From Streptomyces aquilus (GTDB lineage Bacteria; Actinomycetota; Actinomycetes; Streptomycetales; Streptomycetaceae): a stretch of 64,000 bases of DNA. Made by a program: the position numbers and the translations under genes. Below are positions 1-8,824 of this stretch, piece after piece. The notes below the pieces were generated by a model. The model had not been told where the DNA came from. It was given only the letters and a program-made list of their open reading frames with translations, and did not search any database. The stretch covers positions 1,364,001 to 1,428,000 of the forward strand of contig NZ_CP034463.1 in NCBI RefSeq assembly GCF_003955715.1, read 5' to 3'. The first letter of the stretch is position 1. Every line of letters starts with the position of its first letter.

Positions 1-1
1 G

Positions 2-2701
2 CCGGCGCGGCGTGAGTCGGCGGCCCGGGAACTCATCCGGGACATCCACAGCACCGATCGCATCGAGCGTCTGACCGGCAGCCCCATGTTGCTCACCACG
101 ATGGCGCTGGTGAAGAAGAAGGTCGGGAAGCTGCCGAGCCGCCGGGCGGACCTCTACCGGGAGGCCGTCGACGTGTTGCTGCACTGGCGCAGTGACGTGG
201 ACGAGCGCATGGATCCCCACGAGGCGCTCCCGCAGTTGCAGTACCTCGCGTATTCCATGTGTGCGTCAGGGGACCAGCAGATCCGGCAGGACAAGGTCGT
301 CGAGACCCTGGAGCGGATGCGCCGGGAGTTTCCCGCCGTTCGCCCGGTCCGGAGGCGGTCCGCGGTCGAATTCCTGCGCCGCCTGGAACGGCAGACCGGA
401 ATCCTCGTCGAATCGGGGCACGTCAGCCATGACGGCGAACTGGTCCCCGTCTATGAATTCCGTCATCTGACCTTTCAGGAGTACCTGGCGGGCCTGGCGC
501 TCATCGCACGGAGATATCCGGACCGCAATCGGCAGATGTCACTCGCGGAACAGATCGGCGCGCTGACCGCGGAGACCTCCCCCGTCGAGACATCGATGGA
601 TCGCGTGGAGGCCGCGATCGCCGAGAACTGGCGGGAGGCCATCCGGCTGACCGTGATGACCTGCAACGACGATGACGTGGACGATGTTCTCCGGGCCATC
701 GCCACGCCGTTGCCCGGGGAGGACGCGGCCACGACGGCACGGGCGCGGGCCGCGCTCGCGTGTGCCTGCCTGGCCGATGAACCCAACGTCAGCGAGGAGA
801 TTGCGGCCGACATCATCACCCGGTTCGTCGCCGAGCTGACCGAACACGACGGAATCGGCCCCGCGGACACCGTCGCCGACCTCACTCTCGAAGAGGTGGG
901 AGGCTCCAGTTGGGCCGCCGCTCTCAGCCGGCGGATCGTCGCCGAGTGGTTGCTTGATCCCTCCCAGTACCACCGCCTCGCCGGCCCCGCCGCCACGGTC
1001 CTGGGCCGGTCGGCACCGATCGACGAGGAGGCTCTGCACGACTGGGTCCGGAACCAGGTCGCACTCCTAGATGAGCCCGAGCCCGCGGTGGTCGTCGAAG
1101 CCGCGCTGGCCCTCATGGAGACCGCCTACACCCGCAGACTCGTCACGGTCCCTGATCTGACCTCGAAACTCACGTCCACCCTGTCCAGGGGACCCTGCGA
1201 GGCCACTGCGGCAGCGTGGGCTCTTGGGTGGGTCAAGAGGTCCTCGGCCTGGGAGCCGACGACCGGCGAACTCGCGGATCTGGCCGATGCCGTGGCCTCA
1301 AGACGGCTTCCTCCCCAGGCCGTCGTGTTCCTGTTGTGGTGCATTGACAACACCCAGGCGCCACGACACGGCGAGATGGCCCAGGCCATGATGGAGGCCT
1401 ACATCTCGGCCGACCGGGATGTCCGTCGACACATCGGCGAGAAGTACCTTGCCTTGTTTCCCGAGACGGTGGAGCCCATCGTCCAAGCGAGCCGACACCA
1501 GCGCGCAGACGTCCGGCGCGAGGCGTCGCTGCTGCTGGCACGGCTGGACGGTTCGCTGGCCGTGGACCCCTTGTTGGACGCACTGACCAACGAAGACGGG
1601 GCAGCGCACGACGACGTCGTCCAGGCGCTCGGCACGCTCGGGGACCCCCGGGCGGTGGAACCCCTGCTCGGTATCCTCACGGCCCCCGACGGCACCACGA
1701 ACCACGCCGTCGCCACGGCCCTTGGGGAGCTGGGCGACCCACGAGCGGTCCAGCCCCTCATCGACGCCCTCCCCCACACCAGCGGAGAGGTGCACACGGC
1801 TGTCGTCCAGGCGCTCGGCACGCTCGGGGACCCCCGGGCGGTGGAACCCCTGCTCGGTATCCTCACGGCCCCCGACGGCACCACGAACCACGCCGTCGCC
1901 ACGGCCCTTGGGGAGCTGGGCGACCCACGAGCGGTCCAGCCCCTCATCGACGCCCTCTCCGACAGCAAGAGAGCGGCGCGCACCGCAGTGGTGATCGCAC
2001 TCGGAAACCTCCGCGACCCCAGGGCCCTGGAGCCCCTGCTCGGCATACTGACCTCGGCCCGGCACAGCGTGGATCCCGTCGTCGCGCAGGCGCTCGGGCA
2101 TCTCGGTGACTCCCGGGCGGCGCAGCCCCTGCTCGACGCCCTGATCGATGACAGTGGCACCCCGTCCAAGGCGGTCGTGGAAGCACTGGGCCGGCTGGGC
2201 GACCGCAGGGCCGTTGCCCCGCTCCTGAGCGCTCTCAGGGTTGCTGCCGACACATCACCCCCGGACGACGACCTGCTGATGCACCTGGTCGAGGCGCTTG
2301 CCGGCATCGGCGATCCAAGGGCGCTCGAGCCGCTGTCGGAACTGTGGGCGGACGACCTCCCCCGACTCCGTTTCCGAGTGCTTACGGCACGGATGGAGCT
2401 AGGAGACACAGGGGCGCGCGAGGCGCTGGACGAGGCCATGACTCACAGCGGTGCGATGACACGGCGCGACGCACTCTGGGCCCTTGCATCCCTGGAGAGC
2501 GACCACGTTGACCGGGTGCTGCTCTCCAGGGACCGTGACGGTATCGCTCCCGGGATCGACCCGCAGCAGAAGGTCGAGGAGTCGGCCCTGCCGAGGTATG
2601 CCACCGCCGCCCGGCTTCCGCTCCAACGAGTCCGCTCCCGATACGAGGAGTTGGCGAAGCGCTACCCCCTCACGCTCGCCTGGCACCAGCCGTCGGCCTG
2701 A
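2..2701 (+). CDS. NACHT-type NTPase with C-terminal HEAT repeats, 5' partial
   Basis: The frame is open from base 2, so the start lies upstream of the window and about 899 C-terminal residues are visible. The segment SPMLLTTMALVKKK followed by GKLPSRRADLYREAVDVLL is typical of the winged-helix region after a NACHT/STAND ATPase, and FRHLTFQEYLAGLAL (nt 457-501) is the hallmark end of that region. The Walker motifs would be off-window. From about nt 1530 to 2430 the protein is a run of about 31-residue HEAT repeats of the type LGDPRAVEPLLGIL. Two of them are an exact DNA duplication. No membrane segments are visible. NACHT-repeat proteins in bacteria act as ligand-sensing oligomerising ATPases, several of them in phage defence. 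That role is inference here because the N-terminal effector is not visible. It converges on the next gene. Confidence 0.82.
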   Translation, partial: PARRESAARELIRDIHSTDRIERLTGSPMLLTTMALVKKKVGKLPSRRADLYREAVDVLLHWRSDVDERMDPHEALPQLQYLAYSMCASGDQQIRQDKVVETLERMRREFPAVRPVRRRSAVEFLRRLERQTGILVESGHVSHDGELVPVYEFRHLTFQEYLAGLALIARRYPDRNRQMSLAEQIGALTAETSPVETSMDRVEAAIAENWREAIRLTVMTCNDDDVDDVLRAIATPLPGEDAATTARARAALACACLADEPNVSEEIAADIITRFVAELTEHDGIGPADTVADLTLEEVGGSSWAAALSRRIVAEWLLDPSQYHRLAGPAATVLGRSAPIDEEALHDWVRNQVALLDEPEPAVVVEAALALMETAYTRRLVTVPDLTSKLTSTLSRGPCEATAAAWALGWVKRSSAWEPTTGELADLADAVASRRLPPQAVVFLLWCIDNTQAPRHGEMAQAMMEAYISADRDVRRHIGEKYLALFPETVEPIVQASRHQRADVRREASLLLARLDGSLAVDPLLDALTNEDGAAHDDVVQALGTLGDPRAVEPLLGILTAPDGTTNHAVATALGELGDPRAVQPLIDALPHTSGEVHTAVVQALGTLGDPRAVEPLLGILTAPDGTTNHAVATALGELGDPRAVQPLIDALSDSKRAARTAVVIALGNLRDPRALEPLLGILTSARHSVDPVVAQALGHLGDSRAAQPLLDALIDDSGTPSKAVVEALGRLGDRRAVAPLLSALRVAADTSPPDDDLLMHLVEALAGIGDPRALEPLSELWADDLPRLRFRVLTARMELGDTGAREALDEAMTHSGAMTRRDALWALASLESDHVDRVLLSRDRDGIAPGIDPQQKVEESALPRYATAARLPLQRVRSRYEELAKRYPLTLAWHQPSA
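1616..1957 (+). repeat. 156-bp perfect tandem duplication within the HEAT-repeat array
   Basis: Bases 1616-1771 and 1802-1957 are identical by eye over 156 bp, with a 186-bp period (62 codons, two HEAT units) and a divergent 30-bp joint between them. Neighbouring HEAT units are far more diverged, so this is a recent in-frame duplication or gene-conversion event that lengthened the solenoid. Confidence 0.93.
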
Positions 2702-2718
2702 CGGCGGGTGCCGACCCC

Positions 2719-4284
2719 TCAACCCGCCACGTCCTCCAACACCGCCATCGCCGCATTATGCCCCGGCACCCCACTCACCCCACCCCCACGCACCGCTCCC
2801 GCCCCGCACAGCAGCACGTTGGGGTGCCGGGTCTCGACGCCCCAACGCCCCGTGCCCTCCTGCCGGTACGGCCAGGCCAGGTCGCGGTGGAAGATGTTGC
2901 CGCCGGGCAGCCGCAGGTCGCGCTCCAGGTCCAGTGGGGTCTTGGCCTCGATGCAGGGGCGGCCCTCCGCGTCGGTCGCCAGGCAGTCCGCGATGGACTC
3001 GGCGAGATGGGCGTCGAGTTGGGCGACGGTCGCCTTCAACAGCTCCTCGCGCACCCCGGAGTTGTCGGCGTCGAAGAGGCGTGCCGGCGTGTGCAGTCCG
3101 AACAGCGTCAGGGTCTGGTACCCCTGCTCCACCAGCTCCGGCGCCAGGATCGACGGGTCCGTGAGCGAGTGGCAGTAGATCTCCGAGGGCGGTGCGGAGG
3201 GCAGCCGGCCCGCGGCGGCCTCCGCGTGGGCGACGGCCAGCTGCTCGTAGCCCTCGGCGATGTGGAAGGTCCCCGAGAACGCCTCGCGCGGGTCGACGGA
3301 GGCGTCCCGCAGCCTCGGCAGCCGCTTGAGCAGCATGTTCACCTTGAGCTGGGCGCCCTCCGCAGGGTCGGGGGGCGCGTCTCCGGTCAGCTCGGCCAGC
3401 GCCTGCGGGGAGGCGTTCACCAGGACGTGCCGCGCCGCGACGACGCTCTCGTCGCCGTCCGTCCGGTACGTCACCTCCGCCGTACGGCCGTCCGTGGCGA
3501 TCCGCACCGCCTCGTGGCCGGTGGCGAGGACCGCGCCCGCGTCCCGTGCCGCCGCGGCCAGGGCGTCCGTCAACGCGCCCATACCGCCGACGGGGACGTC
3601 CCAGGCGCCGGTACCGCCGCCGATCACGTGGTAGAGGAAGCAGCGGTTCTGCTTGAGGGAGGGGTCGTGGGCGTCGGCGAAGGTGCCGATGAGGGCGTCG
3701 GTGAGGACGACTCCCCGGACCAGGTCGTCGGCGAAACGGTCCTCGACCGCGACGCCGATCGGCTCCTCGAAGAGGGTCCGCCAGGCCTCCTCGTCGTCCA
3801 CCCGGCGGCGCAGTTCCTCGCGGGTGGGCAGCGGTTCGGTGAGGGTCGGGAAGATGCGTTCGGCGACGCGGCCGGTCATGCCGTAGAAGCGCTGCCAGGC
3901 CTGGTACTCGTGCTCGCCGCCGGTGAGCCGCGCGAAGGCCTCGCGGGTGCGCCGCTCGCCGCCGCCGACCAGGAGGCCGGTCGGGCGGCCGTCCCGCTCC
4001 ACGGGGGTGTACGAGGAGATCGTGCGCGTACGGACGCGGAAGTCCAGGCCCAGATCCCGCACGATCTTCTTCGGCAGCAGGCTGACCAGGTAGGAGTAGC
4101 GCGACAGCCGGGCGTCGACGCCGGCGAAGGGCCGGGTGGAGATCGCGGCGCCGCCGGTGTGGTCCAGCCGCTCCAGGACCAGGACGGACCGTCCGGCCCG
4201 GGCGAGGTAGGCGGCGGCGACGAGGCCGTTGTGTCCGCCGCCGACGATGACGACGTCGTACGTGTGTCCAGGGAGTGCAGGCAT
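2719..4284 (-). CDS. FAD-dependent phytoene-dehydrogenase-like oxidoreductase
   Basis: A 521-residue NAD(P)/FAD-dependent oxidoreductase of the phytoene desaturase/PYROXD2-like amine oxidase superfamily. The N-terminus carries a Rossmann FAD site, YDVVIVGGGHNGLVAA (residues 9-24), followed by the typical ER-containing strand VLVLERLDHTGGAA. The C-terminal FAD motif includes NVLLCGAGAVRGGGVSGVPG and ends in helical GHNAAMAVLEDV. The open frame runs further upstream, but the ATG at 4284 puts the FAD motif at the usual distance from the N-terminus. The substrate cannot be told: there are no carotenoid genes nearby, so it is not assigned to carotenoid synthesis. It is convergent with the NACHT gene, with only 17 bp between the stops. 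Confidence 0.85.
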   Translation of the reverse strand: MPALPGHTYDVVIVGGGHNGLVAAAYLARAGRSVLVLERLDHTGGAAISTRPFAGVDARLSRYSYLVSLLPKKIVRDLGLDFRVRTRTISSYTPVERDGRPTGLLVGGGERRTREAFARLTGGEHEYQAWQRFYGMTGRVAERIFPTLTEPLPTREELRRRVDDEEAWRTLFEEPIGVAVEDRFADDLVRGVVLTDALIGTFADAHDPSLKQNRCFLYHVIGGGTGAWDVPVGGMGALTDALAAAARDAGAVLATGHEAVRIATDGRTAEVTYRTDGDESVVAARHVLVNASPQALAELTGDAPPDPAEGAQLKVNMLLKRLPRLRDASVDPREAFSGTFHIAEGYEQLAVAHAEAAAGRLPSAPPSEIYCHSLTDPSILAPELVEQGYQTLTLFGLHTPARLFDADNSGVREELLKATVAQLDAHLAESIADCLATDAEGRPCIEAKTPLDLERDLRLPGGNIFHRDLAWPYRQEGTGRWGVETRHPNVLLCGAGAVRGGGVSGVPGHNAAMAVLEDVAG

Positions 4285-4359
4285 GCCCCTTCGTAACACG
4301 CGATGATCTAGGTCGGCCAGAGGGGCGACGCCCTCTGCGGTGGCGTGCAGACTCGGCGC

Positions 4360-4650
4360 ATGGAGCACACGCGGCAGCACATGCACGACCTGATCGACCA
4401 TCTGGTGCGGGCCGGGAACGCGGTCCGGTACCACCCGTCGTCCGCCGTCGACCCGTTCTGGCACCAGCAGGGCGGCCCCGAGTGCTTCCTCGAACGTCCG
4501 ATCGACTTCGCGGTGGCCCGGGCGGCGCCGGGTCAGCCGGAGGATCTCGGGTTCAGCGAGGACGAGGACCGGATCCACTGTCTGCGGTGCTGGACCGTGA
4601 TCACCGGCTCGGATCATGCGTTTCCGGAGTTCCCGGGCCGCCCGCGCTGA
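4360..4650 (+). CDS. Small hypothetical protein with a CxxC motif
   Basis: A 96-residue protein starting at ATG 4360 (MEHTRQHMHDLIDHLVRAG). It is rich in His, Trp and acidic residues and contains IHCLRCW near residue 78, a possible metal or redox CxxC. There is no signal peptide or membrane segment. The codon pattern (G/C in nearly every third position) supports it as a real gene rather than an antisense frame. It is divergent from the FAD oxidoreductase (75 bp apart) and convergent with the kinase gene (15 bp between stops). I recognise no named domain; the function is unknown. Confidence 0.68.
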   Translation: MEHTRQHMHDLIDHLVRAGNAVRYHPSSAVDPFWHQQGGPECFLERPIDFAVARAAPGQPEDLGFSEDEDRIHCLRCWTVITGSDHAFPEFPGRPR

Positions 4651-4665
4651 GGCGTCGTCCCCGGT

Positions 4666-6906
4666 TCAGCCGCCGCCCGCCGCGTGTTGCTGACGCAGGA
4701 CCGCCACCCTCCGGTACAGCTCGACCGCCTCGGCGCCGCGGCCGAGTTGTTCCAGGCAGTGGGCCTCGTCGTTGCGGCTGGCGAGGGTGTCGGGGTGGCC
4801 GGCGCCGAGGACGCGTTCGCGGGCGGTGGCGACGCGGCGGTACTCGGTGAGCGCGTCGGCCCAGCGGCCCAGCCAGCCCAGGCCCACGGCGACCTCGCGG
4901 CGGCTGACCAGGGTGTCGGGGTGTTCGGGGCCGAGGACGCGCTCGCGGATGGCGCACACGTCGCGGGACTCGGCGAGGGCCTCCTCCCAGCGGCCGAGGC
5001 GGCCGAGGTTGACGCCGAGGCCGTGGCGGGCGCGCAGGGTCTCGGGATGGGCGGGGCCGTTGACGCGGGTGCGGTCCTCGATGAGGTCACGGTAGAGCTG
5101 GAGGGCCTCGGCGCTGCGGCCGAGGCGGCCGAGGCTGATGCCGACCTCGTAGCGGGCGGCGAGGGTGTCGGGGTGGTCGGGGCCGAGGGCCTGGGCGCGG
5201 GCCTCGGCGACCTCGTGGTAGGTCTGCAACGCCTCCGGCCAGCGGCCCAACTGGCCGAGCGCGTAGGCGACTTCGTAACGGGTGACCAGGGTGTCGGGGT
5301 GGGTCGGGCCGAGGACGCGGCTGCGGGCGGCGGCCACGTCGCGGGCCATGCGGTAGGAGTCCTCCAGGCGGCCGAGCCGGCTGAGGTTGAAGGCGAGGTT
5401 GTGCCGGCAGCGCAGGGTGTCGGGATGGTCGGCGCCCATGGTGCGCTCACGGGCGGCCAGGACGGACGAGTAGACCTGGTGGGCGTCGAAGTGCCGTCCC
5501 AGCTGGCCCAGTACGTACGCCATTTCCTGGCGGGCGGCGAGGGTGTCGGGGTGGTCGGGGCCGAGGGCGAGGCTGCGGGCGCGGGCGACGAGTTTGTACT
5601 CGCGCAGGGCGTCGGCCGCGCGGCCGGTGCGGGAGAGGGTGAAGGCGACCTCGTAGTGACTGGCGAGGGTGTCCGGGTGGTCGGGCCCGAGGAGGTGCTC
5701 GCGTTCGGCGGCGACCGCGCGGTGCACCTCGCCCGCCTCCGCCCAGCGCCCGAGACGGCCCAGGCTGAGCCCGGCGTTGTGCCGTCCGGCCAGGGCGGTG
5801 ATCGCCTCCTGGGACGGCGCGGGCGGCTCGTCGGGGACGGGCTCGGGTGGCCTGGCGACGACCGTGCGCGGGATCCACTCGCCGGTCAGGGCCGCGCCCT
5901 CCGCGGGCGGCGCGGCGCCGACGCCGGGTCCGACAGCCTTGTGGCCCGTGGTCATCCCCCGGGTCCAGGAGGGCAGGCGGGTCGCACGGGACGGCGGTTC
6001 GAGGGCCGGGCGGAGCGTCGGCTGCGGGGTCACCACGGTGGGCACGTACGTCGGGGTGGTGCGGCCCAGGCTGATGCGGCGCCCCACCTCGCGTGCGTCG
6101 TGCGGACGTTGTTCGGGCTGCTTGGCCAGCAGGTCCAGGATGATCTTCTCGAAGTACGCGGGCACCTCGGCGCGGTGGCTGCGCGGCGGACGGGGCGGGG
6201 TGTCGCGGTGGCCGACGAGGATCGCCCAGGCGTCGTCGAGGTCGAAGGGCGGCACCCCGGTGGTGATCTCGTACAGCACGCACCCCAGCGAGTACAGGTC
6301 GCTGCGCTGGTCGACCTCGGAGCCGCCGATCTGCTCCGGCGACATGTAGTGCGGGGTGCCCATCGCGATGCCGGTGCCGGTGAGCCGGGAGGTGAAGCCG
6401 ATGTCATGGCCGAGCCGGGCGATGCCGAAGTCGCAGATCTTCACGGTGCCGTCGGTCAGCCGCATGATGTTCGCGGGCTTCAGGTCGCGGTGCACGATGC
6501 CCTGCTGGTGGGTGTAGGCGAGCGCGGCGGCCACCTGGTCGGCGATGTCGACGACGTCCGCGACGGGCAGCGGATGCTGTCGGTTGTCCTCCAGGAGCTG
6601 GCTGAGGTTGCGGCCCTCCAGCAGCTCCATGACGAGGAAGAGGATGCCGTCGTCCTCGCCGAAGTCATGGACGACGGTGATCCCGCGGTGCTGGAGGGCG
6701 GCGGCGACCCGGGCCTCCCGCCGGAACCGCTCGCGCAGGACGCGGGTGAAGCTCTGGTCATGGGAAGGGCCGAGCGGCTTGAGGCACTTCACGGCGACAT
6801 GGCGGCCCAGCGACTCGTCGCGGGCCCGCCACACCTCGCCCATGCCGCCGCGCCCGATCAGGTCGAGCAACCGGTAGCGGCCCTGGATCAGCTTGCTGTC
6901 CCCCAT
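4666..6906 (-). CDS. Ser/Thr protein kinase fused to tetratricopeptide repeats
   Basis: A 746-residue protein with a Hanks-type kinase at the N-terminus: glycine loop GRGGMGEVW (18-26), catalytic lysine in VAVK (K40), HRDLKPANIM (139-148, D141) and DFG (159-161). After a proline-rich linker with no membrane helix, about eight 42-residue TPR units follow, each carrying variants of LGPDHPDTLA and LGRWAEAL, the kinesin-light-chain/NB-ARC-associated type. Most streptomycete kinases (PknB type) are membrane-anchored with PASTA domains; this one appears cytosolic and uses TPRs as a protein-binding scaffold. Start ATG 6906 (MGDSKLIQGRY) is the first Met before the kinase fold. Targets are not inferable from the neighbours. 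Confidence 0.92.
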   Translation of the reverse strand: MGDSKLIQGRYRLLDLIGRGGMGEVWRARDESLGRHVAVKCLKPLGPSHDQSFTRVLRERFRREARVAAALQHRGITVVHDFGEDDGILFLVMELLEGRNLSQLLEDNRQHPLPVADVVDIADQVAAALAYTHQQGIVHRDLKPANIMRLTDGTVKICDFGIARLGHDIGFTSRLTGTGIAMGTPHYMSPEQIGGSEVDQRSDLYSLGCVLYEITTGVPPFDLDDAWAILVGHRDTPPRPPRSHRAEVPAYFEKIILDLLAKQPEQRPHDAREVGRRISLGRTTPTYVPTVVTPQPTLRPALEPPSRATRLPSWTRGMTTGHKAVGPGVGAAPPAEGAALTGEWIPRTVVARPPEPVPDEPPAPSQEAITALAGRHNAGLSLGRLGRWAEAGEVHRAVAAEREHLLGPDHPDTLASHYEVAFTLSRTGRAADALREYKLVARARSLALGPDHPDTLAARQEMAYVLGQLGRHFDAHQVYSSVLAARERTMGADHPDTLRCRHNLAFNLSRLGRLEDSYRMARDVAAARSRVLGPTHPDTLVTRYEVAYALGQLGRWPEALQTYHEVAEARAQALGPDHPDTLAARYEVGISLGRLGRSAEALQLYRDLIEDRTRVNGPAHPETLRARHGLGVNLGRLGRWEEALAESRDVCAIRERVLGPEHPDTLVSRREVAVGLGWLGRWADALTEYRRVATARERVLGAGHPDTLASRNDEAHCLEQLGRGAEAVELYRRVAVLRQQHAAGGG

Positions 6907-6968
6907 CTGCTGCGATCGCCCCCGTCGAAGTCGCGCCGCCCCACCCCTGGTCCGTCCAGTATGGCGAG

Positions 6969-7826
6969 CTATCTCCCGACTTTGTACGGTGCCGGGCGGG
7001 AGCCGGGGCCAAGGCGTGACATGGCCCGGAGGATGTGTTTGGGCGGCAGTTGCCAGCGCAGACGTGCGGGAACACAGCGCAACAGGGTGCCCGTGACACG
7101 CAATTGGCGGGTGACGGTGGCGGGTCGCGGGGCCGGTCTGCCGTACAACGCGTGGGCGTACGGCGGCAGGGCGGCGTACGCCAGGTGTGCCACGCGCCGC
7201 CACAGCACCTCGCGCGCCGGGACGAGCAGGGGGTGCGTCGGCGGGCGGAGCAGGAAGTCGTCCACGGCGCGTGCCTCGGGTCCGGCGGCGAGTTCGGGCC
7301 GCACCTTCTCGAAGTAGGCGGCCATCTCGGCCTGGTTCGCCGGTACGGCGTCGGGGTCGAGGCCCACCAGACGGGCGCTGACCCGGTGTTCGGCGATGTA
7401 GCGGTCGGCGAGCTCGTCGGTGAGGCGGAATCCGGAGCGGCGGGCGACCTGGAGGTAGGAGTCGATCTCCGCGCAGTGCACCCAGAGCAGCAACTCGGGT
7501 TCGTCGACGCCGTAGGTCTCGCCGGTGTCGGGGTCGGTCGCGGACAGCATGCTGTGGATCTTCCGCACCCGGGCACCGGCCCGCTCGGCGGCCTCCGTGG
7601 TGCCGTACGTCGTGGTCCCGACGAAGTTCGCGGTGCGCAGCAGCCGGCCCCAGGCGTCCTGCCGGAAGTCGGAGTTCTGCATGACCCCGCGCACGGCACG
7701 CGGATGCAGGGCCTGGAGATACAGCGCACGGACACCGGCGACCCACATCATCGGGTCGCCGTGCATCTGCCAGGTGACCGAGTTCGGGGTGAACAGTCCT
7801 GGGTCACCTGCTCGAAGGGGGTCCAT
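6969..7826 (-). CDS. MpaB-like oxygenase (DUF2236 family)
   Basis: A 285-residue protein with the layout of the MpaB/latex-clearing-protein-like DUF2236 family: an N-terminal TPNSVTWQMHGDPMMWVAGVR block, LQALHPRAVRGVMQ, then WGRLLRTANFVGTTTYG, and a conserved LLWVHCAEIDSYL segment. Family members are haem-binding oxygenases; the prospective haem-contacting His residues (in QALHPRA and WVHC) are present. The physiological substrate is unknown for the short bacterial members. It starts at ATG 7826. It lies 62 bp upstream of the kinase gene and 53 bp downstream of the DUF6338 gene, all on the minus strand, so co-transcription is possible. Confidence 0.85.
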   Translation of the reverse strand: MDPLRAGDPGLFTPNSVTWQMHGDPMMWVAGVRALYLQALHPRAVRGVMQNSDFRQDAWGRLLRTANFVGTTTYGTTEAAERAGARVRKIHSMLSATDPDTGETYGVDEPELLLWVHCAEIDSYLQVARRSGFRLTDELADRYIAEHRVSARLVGLDPDAVPANQAEMAAYFEKVRPELAAGPEARAVDDFLLRPPTHPLLVPAREVLWRRVAHLAYAALPPYAHALYGRPAPRPATVTRQLRVTGTLLRCVPARLRWQLPPKHILRAMSRLGPGSRPAPYKVGR

Positions 7827-7879
7827 ACCTGTCAGTGTGACCAGGTCGCGCGGGGGTCATCAAGCGGCCCGGCAGGGCC

Positions 7880-8539
7880 TCATTCGGCGGCGACCGGCTG
7901 GGGGCGGACGTAGGTCACGGTCAGTACGGCTATGTCGCGGGCGCTGAGCACCACGAGGTTGACGTTCGGCAGGGCCGCCGCGACCCGGCCGCGGGCCGTC
8001 CGGTAGGTGATCTCGCCGCGCAGGGTGAGGTCCCGGTCGCCGTGTTCGGCGGAGGCCCTGCTGTAGCTGTGCAGGATGCCCGCGACGTACGAGCCGTCGT
8101 GCAGGATGCAGCCGATGTGCACCGTGGCGTCGGGATGCTCGTGGAAGGCCAGCCACCAGGCGGACTGCTGGGCCTCGCCGAGCCGTCGGCCGGGCCGGTG
8201 CGGCGGACGCGCCGCCAGGGCGTGCCCCAGCAGCGCGGCGACGGCCAGGAACGCGGCCGACCACAGGACCACGGCGAGGAAGTGATCGGCCGTGTAGCGG
8301 TTCGGGTCGTCGAGCAGCCGCGCCGGGTCGAGCGTCGCACGGGGGAGGAAGTGGGCGAGGAACGCGAAGGCGGCCAGGACGACCCAGTCCACGATCACGC
8401 TCACGAAGACCACCGACAGCGTCTCGGTGAACGCGGTGTGCTCCCGTTCGGGCACGGCGCGAGCACGGCGGCGCTGGTACGCATATCCGGGGACGAGCAG
8501 GGCCACGAACAGTACGAGTCCGGCCAGAGTACTGGGCAT
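7880..8539 (-). CDS. DUF6338-like membrane protein
   Basis: A 219-residue protein with the pattern I associate with the streptomycete DUF6338 family: an N-terminal helix MPSTLAGLVLFVALLVPGYA, a short basic loop with EREHTAFTETLSVV, a second helix (about 40-65) and a third around LAVVLWSAAFLAVAALLGHAL. A cytosolic beta-rich C-terminal part (about 120-219) follows, containing VHIGCILHDGSYVAGILHSYS, which resembles an SH3-like barrel. The start chosen is ATG 8539, which places the first helix at the N-terminus; the open frame upstream has no comparable feature. Function unknown. It is divergent from the small-protein/CHAT operon with 107 bp between them, so the two could share regulation. Confidence 0.75.
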   Translation of the reverse strand: MPSTLAGLVLFVALLVPGYAYQRRRARAVPEREHTAFTETLSVVFVSVIVDWVVLAAFAFLAHFLPRATLDPARLLDDPNRYTADHFLAVVLWSAAFLAVAALLGHALAARPPHRPGRRLGEAQQSAWWLAFHEHPDATVHIGCILHDGSYVAGILHSYSRASAEHGDRDLTLRGEITYRTARGRVAAALPNVNLVVLSARDIAVLTVTYVRPQPVAAE

Positions 8540-8646
8540 CGGCCCCTCCCCCGCTTGGTGATCGATGGCACAGTTGCAGGGCCGCCGGTGGTCGAAGTCC
8601 GGCATACCGGAGTCATCATGACGTGTGCGTGCACTAGGAGGTGCCC

Positions 8647-8814
8647 GTGAGCGAGGACGAGAGCGGCGCGGTCCCCGAACTGCCTCCCCTCCCGCCCCTC
8701 TTGGACGACGACGGTGAGCACCGGGGCGGGCAGGTCCTCGCGGACGAGACCGCGCTCCCGGACACGTCACCGGCCCCGCCACCACCCCCGCCGTCCCCGG
8801 GCGGGGACGACTGA
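8647..8814 (+). CDS. Small acidic, proline-rich protein upstream of CHAT protease
   Basis: A 55-codon gene too short to be obvious. GTG 8647 is preceded by a perfect AGGAGG (8636-8641) at 5-nt spacing, and its stop lies 10 bp before the CHAT gene start, so the two are almost certainly co-transcribed. The product starts MSEDESGAVPELPPLPPLL and continues with a DDD patch, a polyproline run near residue 46 and a GGDD tail. It has no Lys or Cys and about 13 acidic residues, and is probably disordered. No family is recognised. It could be a partner, inhibitor or substrate of the protease encoded next to it, which is inference from position only. Confidence 0.6.
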   Translation: MSEDESGAVPELPPLPPLLDDDGEHRGGQVLADETALPDTSPAPPPPPPSPGGDD

Positions 8815-8824
8815 GGCGGGACGC

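Noticed and set aside
2758..4296. A 512-codon plus-strand frame opposite the FAD oxidoreductase
   Set aside because: Opposite a clear FAD-binding protein; no known motif in the translation.
4684..7317. An 877-codon plus-strand frame opposite the TPR-kinase
   Set aside because: Antisense shadow of the repetitive TPR region; no ribosome site and no domain.
8580..8635. Small palindrome TCCGG-CATA-CCGGA before the small-protein gene
   Set aside because: Only 5-bp GC arms, which occur by chance in this composition; not enough to call an operator.
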